Positions 49,567 to 61,500 of a stretch of 64,000 bases of DNA are shown here, one piece after another. Each line of letters starts with the position of its first letter. Position 1 is the stretch's first letter. The notes below the pieces were generated by a model, which did no database searches, had not been told where the DNA came from, and was given only the letters and a program-made list of their open reading frames with translations. Position numbers and translations under genes: made by a program. Source of the stretch: Dipylidium caninum (Eukaryota; Platyhelminthes; Cestoda; Cyclophyllidea; Dipylidiidae); the NCBI GenBank assembly GCA_017562135.1, contig QEYB01001312.1, forward strand, positions 186,001 to 250,000. Reading direction: 5' to 3'.

Positions 49567-52500
49567 TGCGCTTCGGCATAAATATAGCTTGTAGTGGGGC
49601 AGAACTGAGGAGAGGAGGCTGGGTTGGGCCGTAGGATGAAAAATGTCATGCATGCGGTGATCACAGGGGGTGAAAATGTGTAGGTGTGTGTGTACGTTGT
49701 GCACCTCCCGCCCCTCTCGTCCCTCAAGTGAAAAGGCAAAAAGTCAGCTGGGCTGTTGTCTTGTTCCCTTTTTTCTGCGTCCTTTTGGCAGATGCCAAAA
49801 AAGACCTCCTCTGAGGGGGGCGCTAAGATTATCGCGAGACGTGACACCGCCAACCTCAGAGTTCTGGTTCGGTTGAACTGGCATTTATACACTTACGCAG
49901 TTGATGGCCCGCCAAGTTGTGGCTGAAATACGCAAAATATCACGAGACATTCTTGGGGCTTTTGCTAATCTCCTCACTAGTAAAAGCGCCCTGGCCAGTG
50001 TTAGTGAGCGACTCTCGGGTGGAGGAACTCTCGAGACTCCCCGAAGAAGTGGCAAACCATTCATCAACTGCGCCTTTACCGTCGTCGAATTTATTGTCCT
50101 CTGTCTCCCATACGTTCCATTGCTTATTCAGACATCCACACGTCACTGAGGGGTGTGGTAGGACTGCACGGCTTGGCTCCCAGCCATCAACACGCTGCGG
50201 ATGGAAAGCGCTCAGGGACACAAGTACTTCCGAGATTTTGGCACTGAGTGGCCGGGTGAAATGACACAATTAACTCACAGCCCGAGATTCTGCACGAATG
50301 ATAACTCCCCACGCCTTACAATGTCCAAAAAGAGACTTCACTAGCTTTAACTAGCAATCGGGCACATAATGGCGCCCTGCTGGAGGCTCTTGGCACCTAA
50401 GTGAGGACTGGTTCACCCATGCTGCTTCACTAAACCCGTTGTCCCTCTCTGTCTCCTTCAGTTGCATTCAATGGGCCTGAAACGGCAGGTCGAAAGGCCG
50501 CAGGACATCGGCCTCCTGGTCAAGCAGCTGCGCGAGGCAAAACGGCTGAAGAAATTGTAGGTTTTTGGCTCACGCAACCTAATTTTTTTTCTTCAATGTT
50601 AAATGATGTAACTCGAGTCCGTACGTGAAAGCGTACTGCGCCCTGCTAACGCGCCCACCTAAGGTGGAGACGGTAGAGCAGAGTCCATGTCGGCGTTGTC
50701 CCCTTTTCTGCCAACATTTGACGCCGCAGCCAGACCCTGCCTGACTCTCTCGTTCGCCCCTAGGTGCTCCTGGAAGAGTAATTCGCATAGAAATTAAATA
50801 CCCTCAAAGTATGATTGTATGCAGATGGTTAAGGACAAATCTAGTTTATTCTTAGGTAGAGGAAGCCCAAATAAATATTTGTTTTGCAACACAGATCCTT
50901 TCCGAAGCCGGAGACTTCGGAGGCATCGACAGTCGAACGCAGATCGGGCTCGTCGACATTCATTTTGCCCAACACCTCCCTGGCCGCATCGTGCCACACA
51001 TCCGACCTCCTGCGGGGGAAGGTGGACCACCACACGGTAAGGCGAGAGTTATGCCAGACTACGGTCTCTCAGCCCTTTTGGCTCGGCTTCTCCTCACCTC
51101 GTCCGCCCCTGAACTGCTGCGTTCACGAGGGAGGCCGCCGAGTCTTCCCCTTTTGCACGGTCTGCTCAGGTAGAAAGAGCTCGCACTCGTAGATTGGGCA
51201 ATCCGAAATGAGCTTCTGCGTTGTTACGCTGATCGATCTTCAACGGGGCAAATAAAAATAGTTTGTTTACCCCGCCCACTCAGTTATGCCTTCACTCTTG
51301 CCCGCACGCGAATTCTGCTTCCTCCCTCCTGATGGACTGTCTCCTCTTAATCTGGACCAGTTGGGATGAAAATTGTGTCCGTCTAAAAATACCCCCCAAT
51401 GACTATTTTTAATTATGGGAGTCTTGAGGAATGAAAGAATGACTACATAGGGGCGCATTGAAATGAAATGGCAAAGAAGCCGTCCATGAAGTGGAGATAG
51501 TAGAGAAAGGGTATTGCAACCAGTTTCTCATAGAAAAGGGAATATTTCTGCCTAACAATATAAAAATAAAACATGAGTGTGCGAGACGGATAGTCGCTAG
51601 CGGGGCTGATGGTGGCTGAAGGAAAGCCGAGGAGACGGGGGCCCGAGAGGCGGGGCCCCTGAGGGCAGAATGGGGAATTTTGGTGGTTTCTTGAAGAACT
51701 CGGAGACTAATGATTGCCTTCCGCCCGCTGAAGCGAAAACTCAGTTGCAGTCGGTAGAGGAAAGTTTTCGCCTTTTTAGCAGTTGACGGACAACGGATTC
51801 AAGTACATCTCCGGCGCGACACCGATTAAGCCTGCCATCGAGGTGGCCCAGGCGCAACCCCTGGCAGGCATCAGCACGAACCCAACGACGGTGGCAGCGA
51901 CTGGAGCCACTCCTGCCCTCCTGCGATATGCCTACACCGGGAACCAGTTGCAGGTCTCTACAGGCCTTTTCCCCAGCCACACCGGACTGCAGATAGTGGA
52001 GAAACCGCTCCATTTCCAGCCCGCTGCATTTCCACAGACAACGGCTGGTGTGGCGCCTCACCCCGGCTTGACTGTCATCTCGGACGGCATTCAAGCGTCA
52101 TCACGTGAGCTTCCTAGTAGCACCCACTGAAATGGTGGTTGTGCCCCAATGCTCCACCCTGACTTGTGCGTCCCACCTTGTCTAGTTCACTGCGACCAAG
52201 GCCTCTTCACTCAGCGCTCGGGGACAGCAGCCACGCCCTACCTCCACATCGATCAGACGACGACGAACAACCGCACGGCCACCTTCCTCCACAACCGCCA
52301 ACTCTGCGCGGTCATCGGGATGGCGCAGAAAATAATGACGCAGTACGAGTCGGTGCCATCGACCGCGGCGGCGGGAGGCGGAGCGGTGACAACGTCGGCG
52401 CCTCCGACGACCGGCTACTTGGCGCCAAACACCCAGGCTGCAACCATAATTGTGGGCCATCCGGAGGGCACTTCCGGAACAGTCCAGTACGCCAACGACA

Positions 52501-55500
52501 AGGTGGACTCCATCAACTTACTCTCCCCAAGTGCCGGACCAGGGTGCATCGCCCTGCCGCCCCGATCGGCGCGTGTCTTCCAGCTCATTTTGCCACAGTC
52601 GGCGACAGCCCTGTCCTTGCGTCCTCACCCGGGCTCTATGGGCTCCGCGTCGGTCATCCAGCTGACTACCACCGGGTCTACCAACTTGGGAACCACCACG
52701 ATACCGTTAAAACAGACGCCTGTGGTGTTGGAGGCCGGGCTGGAAACTCAGCCAACTGCAACCACGACGACGTCCACAATGGAAGAGGCGAGTATTCAGG
52801 AGACTGCGACGATGGAACTGCAGACGTCGGGAGAGTTAATAGATTCACACAAGGCCGTACAACCTGATTCCTCCTCGTTGCTGACGCTCGCCGAGTGGGA
52901 ACAGGTAACAGCAACCTCTCAAGTGGAACCAAGGTTTTTGCGTTTTTGCGGGAGTAATGCCAGAATTGAGGTTATTTATTTGCCTATAACACGCAATTTG
53001 CGTTTGACTCACCGACAGTTGTGACAAATATTGCCCTCATGCCTTCTGAGCCCCGCCGTCCGGTAATTGCTGGGACGGTCGGCCATTCTCTGCGTAATTC
53101 GCCGCCTCGTCCTTGTCCTCGTCCTCCTCCTACTCAGACATGGCACTCGACCAAATGCCCACTAGACGCTATCGCCTCGTCCAGCTGAGGGCGGCAGTCG
53201 TGAGGGCGAAGGTCGCTTAGAGTTTTGGGGAGGGAAATTAAACTTAACTGAGGCGAGGCGAGGCGGGCCAAACAGCGGCCTGATGCCCAACCCTATTTCT
53301 GGACTCAGCTTGTGCCAGGCCCCAGTGGTCCTTTGGACGCGGCGAGGACGAGGAGTCGCTGCCAGTCCTCCTTCCCCCTTTCCCGCACCAAAAAAGGCCT
53401 TCCAAGGCAGCGCGCCGGCCCCGCTGGCGGAGTGGCCGGAGTGGTGAGAGGGCTTGTGGAGCAATCCCCAAACCTCTCTCCTTCTCTCTCTCTCTCTCTC
53501 TCTCCTTGTGTGTGTGTGTGTGACGCCCTCCACCCGGACCGTCTTTCTCCATTTCACAATGGTTATTTACTCTCGCGTGGGAAACAATAAAGCGTAGCAG
53601 CGTTTATTTTTCCTCCAAGTGAGGAAGTAACCGCGATTGCGCGTTCATTCTTTCGCTGGGCGCTGAGCGATACGTGGACCTCTGCGATGAGTGGCACAAT
53701 TGTCATCCAAATGTCACGGCATTCATTAGTTAGTCACTCGCTAAGTTGAAACAGTGACGGGCATTGTTAGAAGTGGGCGAAGCGATGAGAATGAGACACG
53801 AAGAAAGGTGACTCCTAATGAGTGGTGGTTTTAAAAAATGCGAAGGTTCTTTTAGCATTAGCGGGAAATGACGGCTGTGTGACCTCACACAGGGCGCAAA
53901 AATGCAGGCAATGCGAACTGCACTTGGTAATCGTTTGCCTTCTCTAATGTGGGGCCAACGTGGCACGGCTTCGCCTTTCCCCGCCGAGTGCCTCGTGGCG
54001 CCCCAGAAAGCTGGACCTGTCCGACCCAACTCAGGACAGAACAAACCGTCTAAACTCGCGTAATCAGCTGCAATAGTCTGCCGCTCGTCCTTCGAGCACG
54101 GATAAAAGGTTACACAACACGATTCGCCCAGTTGAGTGGCTGAAACTGTACAGAAACACCGCGACTGGGTGTCCGGCCTGTTTCGCCCTTTGGCTGAGCC
54201 CATCAGGTCGTCCACAATTGAGCTCCTCCCTCGCCTCCCCCCTCCCCGGAGTGTGCGGGGATTAGTGAAGTGTAACAAAAAGTATTTTTATCATGTGTTT
54301 TGTTACTCCCTCGTCTTTTCACATATCGCCCTCAGACACTGTTTCATCAGATCACACTCACTTGTTTTCACGGACAATTGTGCGCCAGTGGTATCGGCCT
54401 CACGGACGGAGGCAGGGAGAGACGCGGAATTCGGGGACTTTGGCCCTTGCTTCTGCAATTCGCTGACTTTTTTCCTTATCACCTTCGACCCCTACCCAGT
54501 GCACTCCGCCCTCTTCTCCCTTCTATCTCCTTCGCCTCTTCCTCCTCCTTCTCCCCTGGCCGTGACTAAGTCGGACTTTTATTTGTTTGTGCCCTTGCAC
54601 CCCCGCCCAATTTCCGTCCCTCCGACAGCTGCCACGGTTGCTGCTGCTATGAGACGGGGCAGGAAAATATTTCATTTGGACAGTGGGCAAACGCAACAAG
54701 CTACCTCGTCCATCCTCCATCGCGAGTCGTGACTGTGTTGTTAACAACATCGCGATTTATTGGAGCTGAATTGGCATCTCTGCAGCGGAGCTTGAAACCA
54801 ACTGCGTCAAAGTGAATCCCCTTCGCCATTAGACGGGTCGAGGAATGTTGAAATGAGGCCTTGACGGAACTCTAACTAAAAGACTCGCATTCACCTTAAT
54901 TAGTGGAGCGAGAGTCTATTTTTTTTTGCCCTGTCGACAGTGGGTAAATTTATCCCACTCAGATAGGCTAGGAATGAGCCTGGTGGCTCTAAAGCGCTGA
55001 ATTTGCCACTCACCAGCCACTGACATGCACGTGGGTGGTACTCGGTTTCTGATTTTATAGTAAGAGAAGGGGAAAAGTCCAAGTTGCTTGAAAAATGCTC
55101 ACGAAAAGTAAGTTAAAATGGGAAAAGGCATTTAATTGACCGTTGGTTGTTTGGCTTCATTAGCTGCACAAGACCGGAAGTATCGTTTTACCAACGACGA
55201 CCCGTGGAATTGGGTACACGGAGGCATCGGCAGCCTCAACAGCAACTACTACTACGGCAACAGCGACAGCGGCAGCAAACACCGGCGAGACTTCGGTCGA
55301 AGTGGCCCAAGTCTCTGCGGCTGCCACCGCCGCAGGCCTTTTTGACGCAGCTCCGCCCGTGCTTCAACATGACCAAAAAGGTGAGGAGGAAACCCCAAAT
55401 TGGCTGGATTTCTGTTCAACACCCACGACACAAGAAGTGAACACAGCAGTCAGCAATGGATCCTTTGTGGAGCCCCTTCTGCCCAGCCAACCGCAGCTCA

Positions 55501-58500
55501 CAGAGGACCAGGAGATGGGCGAAAAGAGGTCTGTCTCCTCGGCCTCCTCAAACCAGCATAGCAAGCTCCGAGTCCTCCTCTTCGACATGGAAGATGAGGA
55601 CGAGGAGGAAGAGGAGGTGACGGACGCAGAAACTGTGGCCGTGGGTGGGGGAGACCTCGAATCCACTCGGGTGGAGCCTCGAGGAAACCCGAGTGAAGTA
55701 GCTCAACTGGATAAATCGAAAGAAGGTCGGATCTTCAAGGCCTGTTCTGCTGGTGGAAGCACTGCGAACCTTCCTACGGCTATCGTAGCGCCGACAGCCT
55801 TTTCCCTTGCTACGACAACTCCTCCCACAGTGGTGAATAATATCGGGAGCAGTGCCGTCAATACTGGAAGTCCGCCCGCGTGCTACAACGGTGAGGAGGG
55901 GACGAAAGATTCGGTGAAGGGGAAGCCGCCCACGCCGTTGTCGGCAGCCAAGCGGAAGCGTCTCTCACCGGTCAGCGGACATGGGCACCAAGAGAACAGC
56001 TTCCATTCTTCCACGGCTGTCTCAGCCTCAGTAAGTGCTCCTTCCTGAGTAAATCCAGGTATACTTGGCGAAATAATTGTTTGAGACAGGAATGCTTCAC
56101 CAGACATGACAGAATAGACGACATGTCAACCAAACTGATTGCTCAGATCTTCTCGGTGGAAAGGAGGTTGCCCTTGAGGGCATTTGTTGCCTCGTGGGGT
56201 GCACCTTCACCTGACCACCTCGTGCTTCTTATTGAATGCATTAAAAAGCAATTAACGAGATCTCAGTTTAACCGGTGAAGGTGGTGACGTCGCTCACTTA
56301 ACCGCCTTGCATGCGAATGCCATGAGGAGAAGGTGCTCCTTCACCAGCCGATCTTCAAAAAGCGCTCTGTCGCGTGGGCAGAAATGGAGAATGCTTTTTT
56401 GCATGGTAGAATTCCCAGTCTGCCAATGTTACACCATGGAAAATCGTGTTTTTTTCGTGTAGTAATGAATCCACCCGTGGGACATGTTCTAAAATGTAGG
56501 GAAAATGTGTCCGGTATACGGTGGGATGCTCCGTTAACTTACCGCCCCAGAAATGCGATACTTAGTATCGTAACGAAATCAAGAAAGGTCGTCGTCTAAA
56601 CGCCCTCCTAACGTTGAAATACTCGGATTATTTCGCCTTGCCACAATATCTTTTCTTCGCTCCCTTCACATACAACGTAAGTGGCAGGCGTTCTTCCCGC
56701 AGTGTTCACCGGGGAGGGCGGACATTCCGTTCAACTGACAGACTTGGAAGCAGAGACAAGTCAACTGGAGGCTGGGCTGAGATTGAAGGGTGAAAAGAAA
56801 GTACGCCTCCTGCCCAGCGGTTGGCAGGCCATGCCCACTTTCCTTAGGTTGGCAGAGTCGGGCTCCCGGAAAGGGCAAATTTGAGCGGGAGAGTTGGATC
56901 GCCCGCTCGCTCGCTCGCTCGGACGCTCGCACGCTCGCACGCGTGCATGCGCGCCTGCCCACCAGACATGTAGAATAATGAGGACGGCGGTTGGCAGCGG
57001 GAGGAAGCAGAAGCGCACGGCCGAATGCGTAATGACGGGGTAGGGGAGGCGGGATGGGGAATTTTCCACTTCAGCGCTCACTCGCTCACATACTTGTATG
57101 CAGAAAGGGCAAAATTCGCGCAAATTCCACTTTTTCAAAGGGAAGGTTATTCTAGATTTTGCGAAAGTGAAACTGGCAATTATAGTGGGTAGTTGAGACT
57201 GCTGCCTACTCATAAGCAGGTAATTTTAATACGACTGGCCAACTTTCAAAACCACCCGTTTCTAATCACCCTCACGAGGCTTCCAGGTCGAAGGAGAGAG
57301 CGACATTTCTCTCACTCTACTGGCCACGCTGACGTTCACTCAGTTTAAGGTGGAGATGCTGGAGTGGCCGGGAGAACAGCAGTTCACGCGCAATCTCCTT
57401 ATTGAGGCCTCACTGATTTTCCTTTAGAGCCAATGCAGAATGCTACGGGAAGCTTTCCTCATAAACACCATTTGTGACGCCTCTAGTTCCTCCACTATTA
57501 AAGTACAGGCAAAAATGTGTGACGCGTACTTTAGTGGGTTCCGAAAACCGGCTCTACGATACCGGGAATTGAGTTAAATCCGGCGCGAAACAGGCTTGCG
57601 ACGAGGATGGACTTTGTTCGGGCGAAGTAAGACGCAGAGGATGTCGCTTTACGAGCCCCCGTGGTCTTTTATTTGCGTGGAATGGCGGGCCAAGTCCACC
57701 TCAGGGGCTGTCGGGAGCTCCTTCCCACCCCTCTTGACCTGACAGGCAGGTGCACACGACCTTGGGGAGGGGATTTCTTCTGCCAACAAAGGGTGGACGC
57801 GAGGGAAAGTGCTGTTGCCTCTTTTTAATGTGGCAAATCCCCCACGTCGTCTTCCACGCCAGACTGTGGTGACTCAGCGCGGTGACTCAGCCTTGAGTAT
57901 GGATGAAAGACCCACCTCTTGGGGTGGGGGAGGGCGAGGCGCCAAACTGCGCCCCCACCACCCTCGCCCCCGCCCGCCCGCCCACCTAGCGCCGCTATAC
58001 CCGCCTTTTCTGTCAAACATCCTCCAAGTCGGCCGGTTTACTTTCACGCGTTCCCGGTGGTGGCAGTAGATGTTTGGGAACACCAACCAGGACCACCAGT
58101 CTGTGACGGTGGCAGTTACGGCTCGGCGTCGTCGTCCCACCCTCTCGTAGAGCACGAGAGAAATTCTTCTCCATCGGGCCACGACTCCCGTGTAGGGATG
58201 TTCACTCAGGTCAACGCCCCGGCGTGCAAATCCTCCAGCCTGGGTCGATGTGCATAAAATTCACGAGGTCAAGTCGAACCACTCTTTCTCTTTACCCGCC
58301 CGCCCTCCCCCTTCCACCCTACCTTCTCCCGAGGTCTATGTTTCCTCTCCCGCGTGGGATTCTACGGCTTAACCTCACTGCGACCTCACCCTCCCATTCG
58401 TCATCGGGGCGCGTGCACAGGTGCACAGATGAGCGAGGTCAATGGTCTTAAATAACCTCGACCTCCCTCCACCTCCACCCTCCTAAAATGCTTTTCCCTC

Positions 58501-61500
58501 CTCTGGCTGGACCTCGTCTGCTCACGGAAACGGTCGTCTTCTTACAAGGACGGAGTGATAATGTTTACGTATGACAATTCCTTGCTTTCATCTGATACAC
58601 AGTCTCGAGATCTCCGGCATTTCTCAAAAACCCAGGTCTCTATGTGTTAACATTTCAAACCACAAAATTTCCTCACAAGTCGCTCAAGCCGCGGCCCCTG
58701 TCCGTCAAGTCGGCGCCTATACTGACGGGGTCTGTTTCGAGGAAAATCGGGCCATCGTGGCTTCATTACTCCTAATGAATTGCGACTACGCACTTCTCTC
58801 CTCGTACCCTAAACTCGGCCTCCCGTTCTCCAACACGATGTGATAAAATGGCATACGAATTCGAGGAAGAAGTGTCATGGAGTCGATGGAAGAGAAAGCT
58901 CTCGAAGTTAGACATTGTGACCTTCAAGATATAGGGGGATTACCGTTGGTTAATTACTTTTTTTCGTTTATTTAGCCACTCAAACAGAAAAAGTGCGAAG
59001 ACTCGGCCATTCTACTTGCCTCGCCATCTACCACCGCCACCGCCACTACCATCACAACCTCGGCCTCGGCCATTGTCGCCGGCCCAACGCTGAGTGGACG
59101 GCTTTCTGGCGCGGCGGTCCCAACCGCAGTGAACAACAAGGTGGAGATTTTGGCTCCCCATAAGAGCGGAGCTATCCTCAGCCTACAGCCGCCCGGCGCC
59201 GGGGCGAATCGCGTCTCCGTGACCGCGAACCAACAGATGGAGGGCATCGCTCTGCCCGTATCCTCCGGTGTCAACTGCGGTGGCAACATCATAATATGCT
59301 CCAGCGCCCCCGCCACCACCGTGCAACATCAGCAGCAGCAGCAGCAGCAGCCAGCGTCCATTGGAACGTGGAATTGTCAAGTTAGTGTTGTGTTTGCTTT
59401 TGCGGCGTGCGACGTGTCGCAAGTGGGGAACTGGAGTGTGCCCTTAGGCTAATGGATGCACTCCGCATACCTCCCTCAACTGGGCAACTATCATTCCAAA
59501 TAATTTCCACTTAGAAAGGGTAACCTCCCTGGCAAAACCGAGGCTTATCGCAGGGCGTGTTTGTATTATGCAGAAGGATCTCACTCTGCGGTTAATCGGT
59601 TAGATCAGATGCCCCCCCCCTCCCCCACCGCCCCATTCTCCCTTTTTTTGCATTCCTCTCTCTTCTCCTCTCCTCTCCTCTCCTCTCCTCGCCTCTCTCC
59701 TCCTCTCCACTCACCTAGTAGTGTATTCGCCTGCCTGCTTTTTGTAACTCACACCTAACCTCCAATCCAAATTAATCGTCTTCATTCTCAAGGTCGCCTA
59801 ACCCGTCGTGGACATAGGCGACGGCGAGGACCACGATGAAGAGGGCAGGGGTGAAGGGTTGCAATGGGAGGAGGGGCTTTCGAAAAGGCAGAGCGTCCCG
59901 AGTACTGGCGCGAGGAACGGTCTTGCTCGAGAGCGCCTCCTGTTTAGTTTATAGACACCGTTTTATTCCCCGAGAAATTGTTCGTTCCCCTTCCATCTAT
60001 GGGACACTGGCTGGCAATTACAAACCACCGCCATATTGTTACATTGTTGACAAAAACAAGTACTACACGATGGTTGGAGCGTAACCCTGCCTACGCGCAC
60101 CAAAAATTGCCCTGTTTACAACTTACACGGCTAACAACTGACTCTGCAAATAAGAAATTTGGCGTTTTTGGTTCGAGGATCCTCGAATCGAATGCTGTGG
60201 ACGTCCAGGAGTCGCACTCTGCGGGTCAAGCAAATGAAATCGGCCCGCTTCGGCTTGGATGTCTATGCCGGAAGATTTAGGATTCCTTTGGCACTCTTTA
60301 ATTTATAAAATAGTGAGTTCTTTATGGCAGGACCTGGATGTTTTTCGTTGGCCAGCCGCTTTTTGTCATGAAACTGCGCCTTTCCCACCCAGAAAATTGC
60401 CCTGTGATTCACTAAGACGGCCATCTCTCCTCGCCCCCAAATAGCCTCATATTCACGTCGTGAAAATTTTACCACCTCGAAATTTCATTGGATTTCATCG
60501 CCCTCACCTCGCCAAATGGCAATTTCGGAGGCCAGACGGGGAGACCACGGGTCGGCCGGCACCGGATTTGAGAATATGGGGGGGGGGCAAATGGCGGCCT
60601 TCTTCGAGGCGTCTGATAGTCCATTCCGGAGTTTGTTCCATTGCCCTGAGAGCAGTGCCTCTTTGTCTCTCCTCCCTGGGCTATCAGCCAGTTTCAAACC
60701 TTTCTCTCTCTTCTTCCCTTCCTGCAAACCCTGAAATTTCGTCAATCAGAAGTGGAGACGAGCTCGGGTGAGGTGTGCGATGCCTCGTGAGAGAAGTTGT
60801 GGAGTCGAACAAGTCATTCCCCTTAAGGGAAAGAATGGTGCCTCTAAGGGTGCCTCCCCATAATACTACTAACAATTTGTTACAGCAGCCTCCTCCTCCT
60901 CCTCTTCTCCCCCTTTACTCAAGAGAAGATGAGGATGAAGTGGCCTATAAATAGTTTTACCGTTATTGCCACACCCGAGTGAGGATCGGGTTCCATATGA
61001 CTGCAAGTTCAGTTTGGGCAAACACTTACACCCTATAATGCATCCCCTGTCTGACAGCTGAAGCCTCGGGCGTCGTGACACCATCGAGACGTTTTATGGA
61101 TGGTACAAAGTAAGCAGAATCCGTCCAAGACCATCTGTTATTATTTGGCTTTTATTTGCCGGGAATAAAGTCTACGCGGGAGAGGAGGGAAAGGCCTGGG
61201 AGAATGGGTGATTCAGCAGAGAGACTAACCTTTACCACCGACTCGCAGACCCCTGCGTTTGTGCACCCACGCGGCGTGTTTACTGAGCTCCCGGCGGCCG
61301 CCTTCTACGGAGCACATTAAACACTGTCTCTGCGCATCGCCCCGTGTATGCGCCCTCGATGAACCGCACGGAATGCCAAATCTCCCACTGCCTGTACTTT
61401 AGCTCCTTTCTAAGTGCCTTTCCTCACTTTCCTTTACGCTGTATGGTCGCACCACTGGACCCACTCATGCGCCGCCAAAACATTCCCATTCTCCCATACT

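Larger units (their letters stand above)
45246..50461 (+). other. Large intron of the ataxin-7 gene
   Basis: GC-rich, repeat-bearing sequence with no recognised exon. It contains an AAG/GAA run near 48416-48442, a long G run near 47171-47181, a GA run at 49175-49201 and a TG run at 49528-49563. Open frames here that translate to Thr-His or Cys-Val repeats are only the TG microsatellite. Confidence 0.6.
45172..50556 (+). other. SCA7 zinc-binding domain, split by a 5.2-kb intron
   Basis: Exon 45172-45245 encodes FDPRLHCGVQRDGTVCRRS followed by LLCK, and exon 50462-50556 continues LHSMGLKRQVERPQDIGLLV. This aligns with human ATXN7 FDPDIHCGV, then PCTRSLTCKTHS. The zinc ligands C, C, C and H are all kept (C-x8-C-x4-C-x2-H here), so the fold should be intact. 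The second half keeps the basic KRxV turn, and AKRLKK follows. Confidence 0.88.

Noticed and set aside
49292..49892. Open frames with Thr-His or Cys-Val repeats
   Set aside because: Direct translations of the TG microsatellite.
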